Assembly: GCA_934630385.1 (NCBI GenBank)
Contig: CAKTWE010000083.1
Span: forward strand, 1 to 7,190
DNA: 7,190 nucleotides
Source: an uncultured Collinsella sp.
GTDB taxonomy: Bacteria; Actinomycetota; Coriobacteriia; Coriobacteriales; Coriobacteriaceae
Reading direction: 5' to 3'
Shown here: positions 1 to 5,191 of the stretch, in pieces
Numbering within the stretch: the stretch's first letter is position 1
How the letters are laid out: the number at the start of each line of letters is the position of its first letter
The notes under the pieces: model-generated
What the model saw: only the letters and a program-made list of their open reading frames with translations
Told to the model about the DNA's origin: nothing
The model's database searches: none
Position numbers and translations under genes: made by a program

Positions 1-300
1 ATCGATGCCATGCGCGCGCATGGTCTGGCCGAGCCCCTGTTCTGCCCGGGGTTCGATCGGTTCAAGGTCGTACTTTACCGTTCAAAGATCGAGCCGGTCG
101 ATCATGGCGGGGGCTTAATTGTGACGGCACTCAAACACTACGGCGAGCTGGGGACGCGTGAGCTGGCAGAACGCACGGGGCTTACAATTTCCCAGGTTAG
201 GTCGCGCGTCAACGCGCTCATTGCTCAAGGCGAGCTTGAGCCCACGGCGCCGGCGACGAGCCGCAACCGCAAGTATCGATTGTCAGAGCGCGTGGAATAA
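1..300 (+). CDS. ATP-binding protein of AlbA_2 (Schlafen)/RecG-like type, C-terminal end (partial)
   Basis: The frame is open at base 1 and ends with TAA at 298-300, giving the last 99 residues of a protein whose N-terminus lies outside the window. The first part (IDAMRAHGLAEP, then a short stretch leading into FKVVLYRS) resembles the region after the C-terminal ATPase-like domain of AlbA_2-type transcriptional regulators, where a GLPEP-like turn precedes a beta strand. Residues about 40-95 then form a likely winged helix-turn-helix: GELGTRELAERTGLTISQVRSRVNAL reads as helix-turn-recognition helix (split here as GELGTRELAERTG and LTISQVRSRVNAL), followed by a wing rich in basic residues (SRNRKYRL). 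In this family such a tail binds DNA; the N-terminal half normally carries the AlbA_2 domain, which I cannot see. The role is uncertain: these proteins are called regulators or helicase-like proteins and are common in accessory regions. Family assignment is moderate, the winged helix is more secure. Confidence 0.7.
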   Translation: MDAMRAHGLAEPLFCPGFDRFKVVLYRSKIEPVDHGGGLIVTALKHYGELGTRELAERTGLTISQVRSRVNALIAQGELEPTAPATSRNRKYRLSERVE

Positions 301-400
301 ATGCGTTAGTGGACGAGGCGAACCAATAATCGACCCTCAATTGGCGCCCACTAAGATAAAGCGGTTGTTGCTCAGTCGACGGTGATGCTAAAGACTCGGC

Positions 401-892
401 TTACGCCGGCATGGCCCCGAACCCGTCCATCAAGAACAGCCTAAGAACCAGTTTGATGACATATCCCGGTTTGACTTCTGCCGCGTCAAAGACGTGGCGC
501 TCGGCGAGCTCGCTGCAGTATGCGTAGATATCGCGGATAAGGTCCGCGCCCGAAAGCGTAAACATGTAGCCTGCGTCCGAAAGCGCATTGGGTGCGGCTG
601 GCAACTTGGCCATGTGGCAGAACATTTGCAGGTCGGGCGCCATAACATTCTGGTAGTCGAGGTGGCCGCTGGTATCCTGCGCGGCAAGCTCCAATTGGCG
701 CACAAAATCCAGCGCCGCCGCTAACACAAAGCTCGGCGTAGGCGCATTGACGTCCTGAGTGGTCGCCACAAGCCTGCCAGCCGCCTGCGTGACAAGCCAA
801 GCGACCTCGCGCTGGCAACGCACGGCCTTGCGCGTAACCGGCTTGATGGACGAAGAAGAAACGCTCCCCTTAGGCGGATTCGAAGCAGCCAT
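401..892 (-). CDS. Uncharacterised 163-residue protein
   Basis: I do not recognise this protein. Its ATG (890-892) is preceded on the minus strand by GGGAGGG about 4-5 bases upstream, a strong ribosome-binding site, and a TATACT -10 box lies about 58 bases upstream, so expression is plausible. The first 25 residues are Ser/Pro/Lys-rich and probably disordered. The rest looks mainly alpha-helical: alternating hydrophobic and polar residues at about 28-46, 55-72, 85-97 and 115-133, and a hydrophobic C-terminal helix (VIKLVLRLFLMDGF, 145-158). There is no signal peptide, no clear membrane span and no metal or catalytic motif; the two cysteines (92, 126) and histidines are scattered. It converges with the ATP-binding protein gene (gap 100 bases, no clear terminator) and diverges from the HNH nuclease gene. 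A small soluble helical protein or DNA-associated factor is possible, but function is open. Confidence 0.6.
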   Translation of the reverse strand: MAASNPPKGSVSSSSIKPVTRKAVRCQREVAWLVTQAAGRLVATTQDVNAPTPSFVLAAALDFVRQLELAAQDTSGHLDYQNVMAPDLQMFCHMAKLPAAPNALSDAGYMFTLSGADLIRDIYAYCSELAERHVFDAAEVKPGYVIKLVLRLFLMDGFGAMPA

Positions 893-949
893 AAGACCCT
901 CCCATGAACAATCCGGCCCAACAAGCCCGGACGAAACACGTGCTACATC

Positions 950-981
950 AGTATACAGGGGAGTGGGGTAGCGGGGTACAA
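950..981 (-). promoter_or_regulatory. Candidate promoter for the 163-residue protein
   Basis: On the minus strand TATACT (950-955) matches five of six bases of the -10 consensus and is followed by a leader of about 50 bases to the ATG at 892. Upstream, TTGTAC (976-981) resembles a -35 box but the spacer is 20 bases, longer than the usual 16-18, so the -10 box is the better supported half. Confidence 0.3.
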
Positions 982-1040
982 GCGCGCCAGCGGCAAACCG
1001 AGAGCATCAACGATGTGCCGATCGCGGAATGAGATCTCGT

Positions 1041-1066
1041 AATAATTGACTCTCGGCCATATTATT
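1041..1066. repeat. AT-rich inverted repeat upstream of HNH gene
   Basis: AATAAT (1041-1046) and ATTATT (1061-1066) are inverted copies separated by 14 bases that include TTGACT (1046-1051). It stands out as an AT-rich island in the divergent gap between the 163-residue gene and the HNH nuclease gene, where promoters and any operator are expected. TTGACT has no -10 partner at normal spacing; TTGAGG (1065-1070) with TATGGT (1088-1093) at a 17-base spacer is an alternative promoter that would start transcription around 1100, almost leaderless. I regard both as weak. Confidence 0.22.
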
Positions 1067-1107
1067 GAGGGGCATGACTCGCGTTCGTATGGTTGTAGGT
1101 GCTGGCG

Positions 1108-2190
1108 ATGAACGACATTGACCTTGCTGTTCCGTTGATGGATGGACCAAGCTATGACCGTGCCTGCAGTCTCGTGCCTTCCGAATACGTTGAGGCATGG
1201 GAGTGGTTTCTGGGTGAGGAGCTGCGCGGCGGCGTTTGGACCAGCCTTCCGCACCGCACCAAGGAAGATAGCCCTCAGTATCAGTATCGTTTGAGAATTG
1301 GCTCGGACTTCTTTCCCGTAACGCGGGATTCAGGGATCTTCTGGCCGGGCCAGGATCGGGTGAAGCAAGATCCCAATAAGATCTTTGCGCTTTCGGTCCA
1401 TAACTCTAAAAAGAGCTTCTACACCGATGTGCCTCCGCTCTATTTGGACGATGGTACGTGGGTCATTAAGTACTCGGTTCAAGCGCCGGGTACCGTTGGT
1501 TTTCGAGACCAGAATTACAACCGTAAAATGCTCAACTGCATGGAATGTGGCGTTCCAGTCGGAGTCATATTTGCAACCGAGGTGGGCTATAAGGTGCTCG
1601 GCCTTGCGTTTGTTGAGCGGTTCGAGCCCGAAAACGGATGGTTTGTTCTGCACGGTCCTGTTCATAAAGGCGGACCGGACCCTCGTTTTGCGTCCGATAT
1701 GAGTTATCTGAAGCACATGCCCGTCGATATTGAGTTTGCCGGACAGGGTGCGACCGACGACGAAAAGGTCCGCTATGCGTTAAGGCGCGAGCGATTGGGG
1801 CAGCAATGGTTCCGCAAGCAGCTCGTTGCCGCCTATGACGGCCGTTGCGCGGTGTCGGACTGCGGCGTCAGCGAAGCTCTGGAGGCTGCACATATCGAGA
1901 ATTACTCGGGACCCAGATCGCAGGTTGCCAGCAACGGCATTCTGCTTCGGCGCGACCTTCATTCCCTATTTGATGCTCACCTGATTTCGTTTGAGCCTGT
2001 TTGCGGCGAATATCGGCTGTGCGGATCGTACCTGCTGGATAAGACCGACTACGCTTCCTTTGCGGGCGCGACGCTAAGGCAGCCGAATGAGCGTCAGTGG
2101 CGACCCAATACGGTGTTTCTTGAGGCCCATCGCATTGAGTTCGATCGCTCGGAAAAGAAGCGTGAAAAGGCGGGACTTCTGCCGTATTAG
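1108..2190 (+). CDS. HNH_2-type endonuclease with unassigned N-terminal domain
   Basis: A 360-residue protein with a C-terminal HNH nuclease domain. Numbering from the ATG at 1108, the domain spans about 225-300: a helix (RRERLGQQWFRKQLVAAY), then YDGRCAVSDC, AAHIENY with the first catalytic His (262), SNG (Asn 276), and LHSLFDAHL (His 285). This is the layout of the HNH_2 family (PF13391) seen in restriction-like nucleases that cut DNA with a bound metal ion. Cys 247 and Cys 252 are an odd pair in the first knuckle. Residues about 105-185 (DDGTWVIKYS, NRKMLNC, PVGVIFATEVGYKVLGLA) match the region that precedes HNH in this family, where a PxxYFxG-like strand pair is usual; I infer a substrate-sensing, possibly PUA/SRA-like fold. 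GTG at 1099 is a possible earlier start, with TAG at 1096 just before it; ATG 1108 is preferred because AGGTG (1097-1101) sits 6 bases upstream. No methyltransferase lies beside it, so a type IV-like or solitary nuclease is more likely than a classical restriction pair. GC is well below that of the right-hand genes. Confidence 0.85.
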   Translation: MNDIDLAVPLMDGPSYDRACSLVPSEYVEAWEWFLGEELRGGVWTSLPHRTKEDSPQYQYRLRIGSDFFPVTRDSGIFWPGQDRVKQDPNKIFALSVHNSKKSFYTDVPPLYLDDGTWVIKYSVQAPGTVGFRDQNYNRKMLNCMECGVPVGVIFATEVGYKVLGLAFVERFEPENGWFVLHGPVHKGGPDPRFASDMSYLKHMPVDIEFAGQGATDDEKVRYALRRERLGQQWFRKQLVAAYDGRCAVSDCGVSEALEAAHIENYSGPRSQVASNGILLRRDLHSLFDAHLISFEPVCGEYRLCGSYLLDKTDYASFAGATLRQPNERQWRPNTVFLEAHRIEFDRSEKKREKAGLLPY

Positions 2191-2300
2191 CGTATTTGGC
2201 TTTGGCATTCTTTGACGATCGTGTTGTTTGATCGGATCGCGTGGCGATGCAATCTCGCGCACGCCCGCCGGTGCATGCTCTTTCTGATTTGTATAGCGAG

Positions 2301-2321
2301 AGGGGAGCGTGTATGAGCTGA
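2301..2321 (+). promoter_or_regulatory. Strong ribosome-binding site and start codon followed by an in-frame stop
   Basis: AGGGGAG (2301-2307) lies five bases before ATG (2313-2315), a better start context than that of the ATG at 2337. The reading frame is ATG AGC TGA, so translation stops at 2319-2321; the same frame then stays open and runs into the 86-residue protein. Either codon 3 is a recent nonsense change with restart at 2337, or this is a minimal upstream ORF affecting the downstream start. Confidence 0.45.
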
Positions 2322-2336
2322 CGAGGCGATATTGCG

Positions 2337-2597
2337 ATGGGGAAGTACGGAAAACTGCCGTGTGCCCTTATCGACAACAATATGTTTCCGAGCGTAGAGG
2401 TTGATTGCGGGTCGTTTGTCGTCGCCTGCCCTTGCTGCGGCTCGCAAATACCGTGTCTCGACATTCGGTTCATCGATGCGTGCGACAGGCTTAGCGACGA
2501 AGTGAGAAAACGGACAGGCGTTCATATGCCGGTGTATCCGGAGAAATGCTCTGTTTGTGGCCTCGATATCGTGTGCGACGCCGGCGACGAGGGATAG
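2337..2597 (+). CDS. Small CxxC/CxxC putative zinc-binding protein (86 aa)
   Basis: An 86-residue protein with two cysteine pairs, CPCC (31-34) and CSVC (71-74), each followed by Gly as in zinc knuckles (CPCCG, CSVCG). Four such cysteines would form one zinc ribbon, with about 36 residues between the pairs containing an amphipathic helix (about 44-60). Cys 9, 24, 40, 49 and 80 are extra. There is no signal peptide or membrane segment, so it is expected to be cytoplasmic. ATG 2337 has a weak GAGG ten bases upstream (2323-2326); the in-frame ATG at 2313 has a far better site but is cut off by TGA. It converges with the DUF5710 protein gene, the stop codons being 38 bases apart, without a clear terminator. 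The pattern suggests binding to nucleic acid or protein, but no family is recognised. Confidence 0.6.
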   Translation: MGKYGKLPCALIDNNMFPSVEVDCGSFVVACPCCGSQIPCLDIRFIDACDRLSDEVRKRTGVHMPVYPEKCSVCGLDIVCDAGDEG

Positions 2598-2635
2598 GTG
2601 ATGCGGAGGAGCTGACTGTGAAGGCCTCTCCGTCC

Positions 2636-3322
2636 CTACAAATAAATCCCCTCACCGAGCTGCCTGTGGAACTCGGCGTGATGGTCACGTGCCCAGGTAA
2701 AGAGCGCCTGGTCAAAGTCAGTGCGCGTAGCCGGGACGCCAAAGACGCCGGCAACTTCGACGCGCACAAACTCCAGTGCCGGCAGCTTGTTGATGGCAGT
2801 GAGGGCAAACGGGGACGAGGGCTCCTCGAACAGATAGCGGCTGCCTTGCAACGCATCGCAACTGGTGCACGTGTTGCCGAGCGACGGGGCTTTGGAGGCT
2901 CGCGCGCCCACGGGCTTGTAGCCGCAGCGCTTATGAAGGTAGTCGCGGATCTCGCCCGGCACGCAGCCAAGAGCGGGCACGATGGCGAGTGCGTTGGCGT
3001 TGGCCGTGTCGATGGCAATGTGCCCGGCTTCGTTGGGCGCGTGCGCGATGGCGATGCTCTCGTCGTTATCGGTTCGATAGGGGATGCCGAAGGCCGCGAC
3101 CGAGGTCTCTTTGTGACACTTCCAGCACTCGCGCTTGCCCAGTACTAGATATATATACGGCGCTGAGGGGTCGGATCGGTCAACACCGGGCAGCCACTCG
3201 GCAAAGGGCTCGGGGTTGACGCCGCTGGGTACATACCAGATCTTCTTGGTCCGGTCCCATTTGGCGCCCAGCGCCTTGGCTTCTTCTTTGTGCGAAAAGG
3301 GGACATCGAGCTCGGTGCGCAT
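2636..3322 (-). CDS. DUF5710 domain protein with C-terminal zinc-binding region
   Basis: A 228-residue protein. Residues about 3-45 are a DUF5710 domain: LDVPFSHKEEAKALGAKWD, then WYVPSGVNPEPFAEWLP, the hallmark pattern of an alanine-rich helix followed by a KxWYVPxG strand. This small domain recurs in plasmid primases and other nucleic-acid proteins; its function is not established. Further on are CWKC (66-69) and CTSC (152-155, followed by DALQGSRYLFEEP), four cysteines that probably hold one zinc in a long-loop ribbon; the CxxC-xxLQG-xxL.EEP pattern is one I associate with DUF5710-linked proteins. ATG 3322 is chosen because AAGGAG sits five bases upstream; a start at 3358 would add 12 residues but lacks that site. 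No membrane segment or signal peptide. It stands alone on the minus strand, converging with the 86-residue zinc protein. Cytoplasmic; function unknown, nucleic-acid binding is the best guess. Confidence 0.8.
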   Translation of the reverse strand: MRTELDVPFSHKEEAKALGAKWDRTKKIWYVPSGVNPEPFAEWLPGVDRSDPSAPYIYLVLGKRECWKCHKETSVAAFGIPYRTDNDESIAIAHAPNEAGHIAIDTANANALAIVPALGCVPGEIRDYLHKRCGYKPVGARASKAPSLGNTCTSCDALQGSRYLFEEPSSPFALTAINKLPALEFVRVEVAGVFGVPATRTDFDQALFTWARDHHAEFHRQLGEGIYL

Positions 3323-3677
3323 GGCGGCTCCTTGGTGCTGCAGGTGCAAGTGCCTCAAGGATACCGCAGGGTGTGGACGCTGTGGCGTTTTGCCGAGAAG
3401 CTGCGGCTCGGATGGGTCCGAGACGCGTTGGTCTCGGCCTCGGTGGCTATTGGGCGGTTTCGATTGACTGCGGAGTCAGCCGGGATAGGCACTTGGGTCG
3501 CTGACGCGGTTTTGTGCATGGGCAGGGTGATTGTTTGGGCGGTTGGAGCGGCTTGCGGCGCAGCTTTGTGCCTGGCTATTGTTGATGTTGGGGTATTGAA
3601 TTTGTTTGGCAGCCATTCGTCAGGTGAATTGATGTTACGTGCGATGACGGTTGGAGTTGCCAGCGGATTTGGCGACA
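3323..3677. other. Non-coding stretch without a convincing gene
   Basis: This 355-base stretch lies between the start of the DUF5710 gene and the tRNA-Val terminator. The promoter of the DUF5710 gene should be here; a minus-strand TATCCT (3358-3363) is a possible -10 box with no good -35 partner. Both strands are open over long distances, but the reading frames have no ribosome-binding sites, run into the tRNA terminator, or overlap the DUF5710 gene. Bases about 3400-3450 contain short GC-rich inverted repeats (CTCGGATGGGTCCGAG, 3406-3421). I see nothing else. Confidence 0.5.
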
Positions 3678-3715
3678 TAAAACAAAACAGCCCAGAGGAC
3701 ATAGCCTCTGAGCTG
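3678..3715 (-). terminator. Rho-independent terminator of tRNA-Val
   Basis: On the minus strand CAGCTCAGAGG, loop CTATGT, CCTCTGGGCTG forms an 11-bp stem with a single G-U pair (3688-3715), followed by TTTTGTTTT (3679-3687). It begins nine bases after the tRNA CCA end, exactly where a terminator of this transcript belongs. Confidence 0.9.
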
Positions 3716-3723
3716 CGAACATT

Positions 3724-3798
3724 TGGTGGGCGTTAGAAGATTTGAACTTCTGACCTCTTCCGTGTCAGGGAAGCGCTCTCCCCCTGAGCTAAACGCCC
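3724..3798 (-). tRNA. tRNA-Val (anticodon GAC)
   Basis: The minus strand reads as a complete 75-nt cloverleaf including the encoded 3' CCA: acceptor arm GGGCGTT/AACGCCC with discriminator A, D arm GCTC/GAGC, anticodon arm CTTCC/GGAAG around loop CTGACAC, a five-base variable loop, and T arm AGAAG/CTTCT around TTCAAAT. Bases 34-36 are GAC, which decodes the valine codons GUC and GUU. All stems are perfectly paired. It is transcribed alone, with its own promoter and terminator. The gene marks the boundary between the lower-GC accessory genes and the GC-rich core genes, and tRNA genes are common integration sites, although no second copy of its 3' end is present in this window. Confidence 0.97.
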
Positions 3799-3806
3799 GA
3801 TCAAGG

Positions 3807-3822
3807 GTGCGCAAGTGCGCAA
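3807..3822. repeat. Tandem 8-bp repeat in the tRNA-Val leader
   Basis: GTGCGCAA occurs twice back to back (3807-3814 and 3815-3822). It covers the expected transcription start and the first bases of the tRNA precursor, between the -10 box and the mature 5' end. Its GCGCA core could form a small hairpin in the leader that RNase P removes. Confidence 0.5.
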
Positions 3823-3827
3823 GGGAT

Positions 3828-3856
3828 AATATAACGGAGCCTGAACTCGGTGGCAA
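3828..3856 (-). promoter_or_regulatory. Promoter of tRNA-Val
   Basis: On the minus strand TTGCCA (3851-3856) and TATATT (3828-3833) are separated by exactly 17 bases and each differ from the sigma-70-type consensus at two positions or fewer. The -10 box ends 29 bases before the mature tRNA 5' end at 3798, a normal leader length. The start region CCCTTGCGC is GC-rich, as in many stable-RNA promoters. Confidence 0.75.
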
Positions 3857-4087
3857 GAACATTTTTAAAAATCGCTTACATTGTGGAATTCGGGGGCTTT
3901 GTCATATCCATTTCAAAAGAGCCTGCTGCCGCGATTTGGCTGTCGCATAATGCAAGGCCATTGCGGTATCGAGCTATGGAAAGACGCCTGCGGAAATGTC
4001 CTACCGATAAGCGGACAAGCCTCCGGCTGGTGCCTTCGCCGTGGTAAGGTAAGCCGAATTGCTTCCAGACTGTTTCGGGGGAGTGGA

Positions 4088-5110
4088 ATGAGCAAAGAGT
4101 GTGTCGAGCAGGTCGAAGGCGCAGGGGCTTCGGTGCCGATGACCGATATATCGAACATTGATGTGCCCGAGGGCACCGACGAGCTCAGCCGCAGCACCCG
4201 CCGTGCATGGCGCGACCGCCTGAACAGCGCTTCGACGCGCAAGTTGATCACGGGCGTCTTGGCTACGCTGGTGGGCGGTTCGTTTTGGGGCTTCTCGGGC
4301 ACCAGCGCGAGCTTTCTGTTCGATACCTACCACGTCGACACCTTGTGGCTTATGAGCGTGCGTCAGATTCTCGCCGGTCTACTCTTTATGGCCGTGGTTG
4401 TTACGCGCGACCGCGAGCGCCTGATTAAGCTCTGGACCACACCCGCCGATCGCAAGCAGCTGCTGCTCTTTACCGCTTTTGGTCTGCTGTTCAACCAGTT
4501 TTGCTATCTTTCGGCCGTGCGCCTGACGAACGCCGGAACCGCGACGGTGCTCCAGTGCCTGCAGCTCGTTATCATCATGGGCTACACCTGCGTGACCGAT
4601 CGCCGCATGCCGCGTACTCGCGAAGTCATCGGCATTGGCCTGGCTCTGGGTGGAACCTTTTTAATCGCCACCGGCGGCGACCCCACCAGCCTGAATATCT
4701 CGCCGCTTGGCCTGGCAGCAGGTCTTATGTGTGCGGTCAGCGCCACGTGTATGGCGGTGATTCCCGCCAAGATCCTGCCCGAATACGGCAGCCCCATCGT
4801 CACGGGCTCGGCAATGCTCACGGCGGGCGTGGTCTCGTGCGTCTTCGTGCAGCCTTGGGCGTATATGCCGGCACTCGACGCTGCCGGCGTCGAGGCGCTC
4901 GCGGTGTTCGTGGTTATCGGCTCGTTTTTTGCTTACATGCTCTATATGCAGGGCGTTAAGGACATCGGCTCGGTGCGTGCGAGCCTCATCGGAACTGTGG
5001 AGCCAGTTTCGGCGACCATCACCAGCGCCGTTATGCTGGGCACGGTGTTTTTGCCGACCGACCTTATCGGCTTTGCCATGATCATCGTGATGATGTTCCT
5101 CACGGTGTAG
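4088..5110 (+). CDS. EamA/DMT-family membrane transporter
   Basis: A 340-residue integral membrane protein of the drug/metabolite transporter superfamily, inner membrane. After a charged, probably cytoplasmic tail of about 50 residues it shows ten hydrophobic segments: roughly 53-78, 85-105, 125-143, 148-168, 178-196, 205-227, 237-257, 267-287, 297-319 and 325-340. These form two EamA repeats of five helices. Recognisable family marks are GGSFWGFSGTSA (63-74) in helix 1, FNQFCYLSAVRLTNAG (135-150) and EPVSATITSAVMLG (305-318) in the second repeat. Substrate cannot be told from sequence; relatives export amino acids, drugs or metabolites. The tail makes it longer than the usual 290-310 residues, and the last helix ends abruptly at Val 340. 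ATG 4088 has GGGGGAG just upstream; the same frame is open for 69 more codons upstream but without a ribosome site. The gene follows a 230-base gap with no clear promoter, and glmM starts 81 bases downstream. Confidence 0.9.
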   Translation: MSKECVEQVEGAGASVPMTDISNIDVPEGTDELSRSTRRAWRDRLNSASTRKLITGVLATLVGGSFWGFSGTSASFLFDTYHVDTLWLMSVRQILAGLLFMAVVVTRDRERLIKLWTTPADRKQLLLFTAFGLLFNQFCYLSAVRLTNAGTATVLQCLQLVIIMGYTCVTDRRMPRTREVIGIGLALGGTFLIATGGDPTSLNISPLGLAAGLMCAVSATCMAVIPAKILPEYGSPIVTGSAMLTAGVVSCVFVQPWAYMPALDAAGVEALAVFVVIGSFFAYMLYMQGVKDIGSVRASLIGTVEPVSATITSAVMLGTVFLPTDLIGFAMIIVMMFLTV

Positions 5111-5130
5111 CCCCTGCGGTTGCTTTAAAG

Positions 5131-5136
5131 GATAAT
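5131..5136 (+). promoter_or_regulatory. Candidate -10 box for glmM
   Basis: GATAAT matches five of six -10 consensus bases and lies 55 bases before the glmM ATG, giving a leader of about 48 bases. No -35 box is visible at 16-18 bases upstream, so read-through from the transporter gene is an alternative. Confidence 0.3.
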
Positions 5137-5140
5137 AGGC

Positions 5141-5168
5141 TGGCGGCGCGTTGCTTTGGCGGCGCGCC
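5141..5168 (+). repeat. Direct repeat and possible hairpin between transporter and glmM
   Basis: TGGCGGCGCG occurs at 5141-5150 and 5157-5166. The first copy's GGCGCG (5145-5150) can also pair with CGCGCC (5163-5168), a six-bp GC stem with a 12-base loop followed by TTTGTC. It could be a weak terminator of the transporter gene or a structure in the glmM leader. Confidence 0.4.
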
Positions 5169-5179
5169 TTTGTCTATAG

Positions 5180-5190
5180 AGAGGACCTCT
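5180..5190 (+). promoter_or_regulatory. glmM ribosome-binding site inside a palindrome
   Basis: AGAGGACCTCT is a perfect 11-base palindrome directly before ATG 5192, and its left arm AGAGGA is the ribosome-binding site. The loop of one base is too tight for the full stem, but partial pairing could mask the site. Confidence 0.6.
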
Positions 5191-5191
5191 T

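Noticed and set aside
943..1254. Minus-strand 103-codon open frame across the divergent promoter gap
   Set aside because: It overlaps the start of the HNH gene, has no ribosome-binding site and no recognisable sequence.
1868..2473. Minus-strand 201-codon open frame opposite the HNH gene
   Set aside because: It overlaps the catalytic HNH region, whose motifs are clear on the plus strand; the antisense translation has no recognisable domain.
2598..2635. Possible terminator between the two convergent zinc-protein genes
   Set aside because: CGGAG and CTCCG can pair over only five bases with a long loop, and there is no T-run on either strand.
2546..3148. Plus-strand 200-codon open frame opposite the DUF5710 gene
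   Set aside because: It is antisense to the recognised DUF5710/CxxC protein and overlaps the end of the small zinc protein.
3355..3702. Minus-strand 115-codon open frame
   Set aside because: Its start codon lies within the tRNA-Val terminator, there is no ribosome-binding site, and the translation is low-complexity with no motif.
3290..3736. Plus-strand 148-codon open frame with one hydrophobic stretch
   Set aside because: It begins inside the DUF5710 gene on the other strand, has no ribosome-binding site, and its end runs through the tRNA-Val terminator into the tRNA itself, so the C-terminus cannot be a conserved protein.
3881..4087. Sixty-nine extra in-frame codons upstream of the transporter
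   Set aside because: No ribosome-binding site at the upstream ATG, and the translation looks random, whereas GGGGGAG sits right before ATG 4088.
5151..5180. TTGCTT and TATAGA with an 18-base spacer as a glmM promoter
   Set aside because: Transcription would start at about 5187, leaving the ribosome-binding site outside the message; GATAAT at 5131 is a better candidate.
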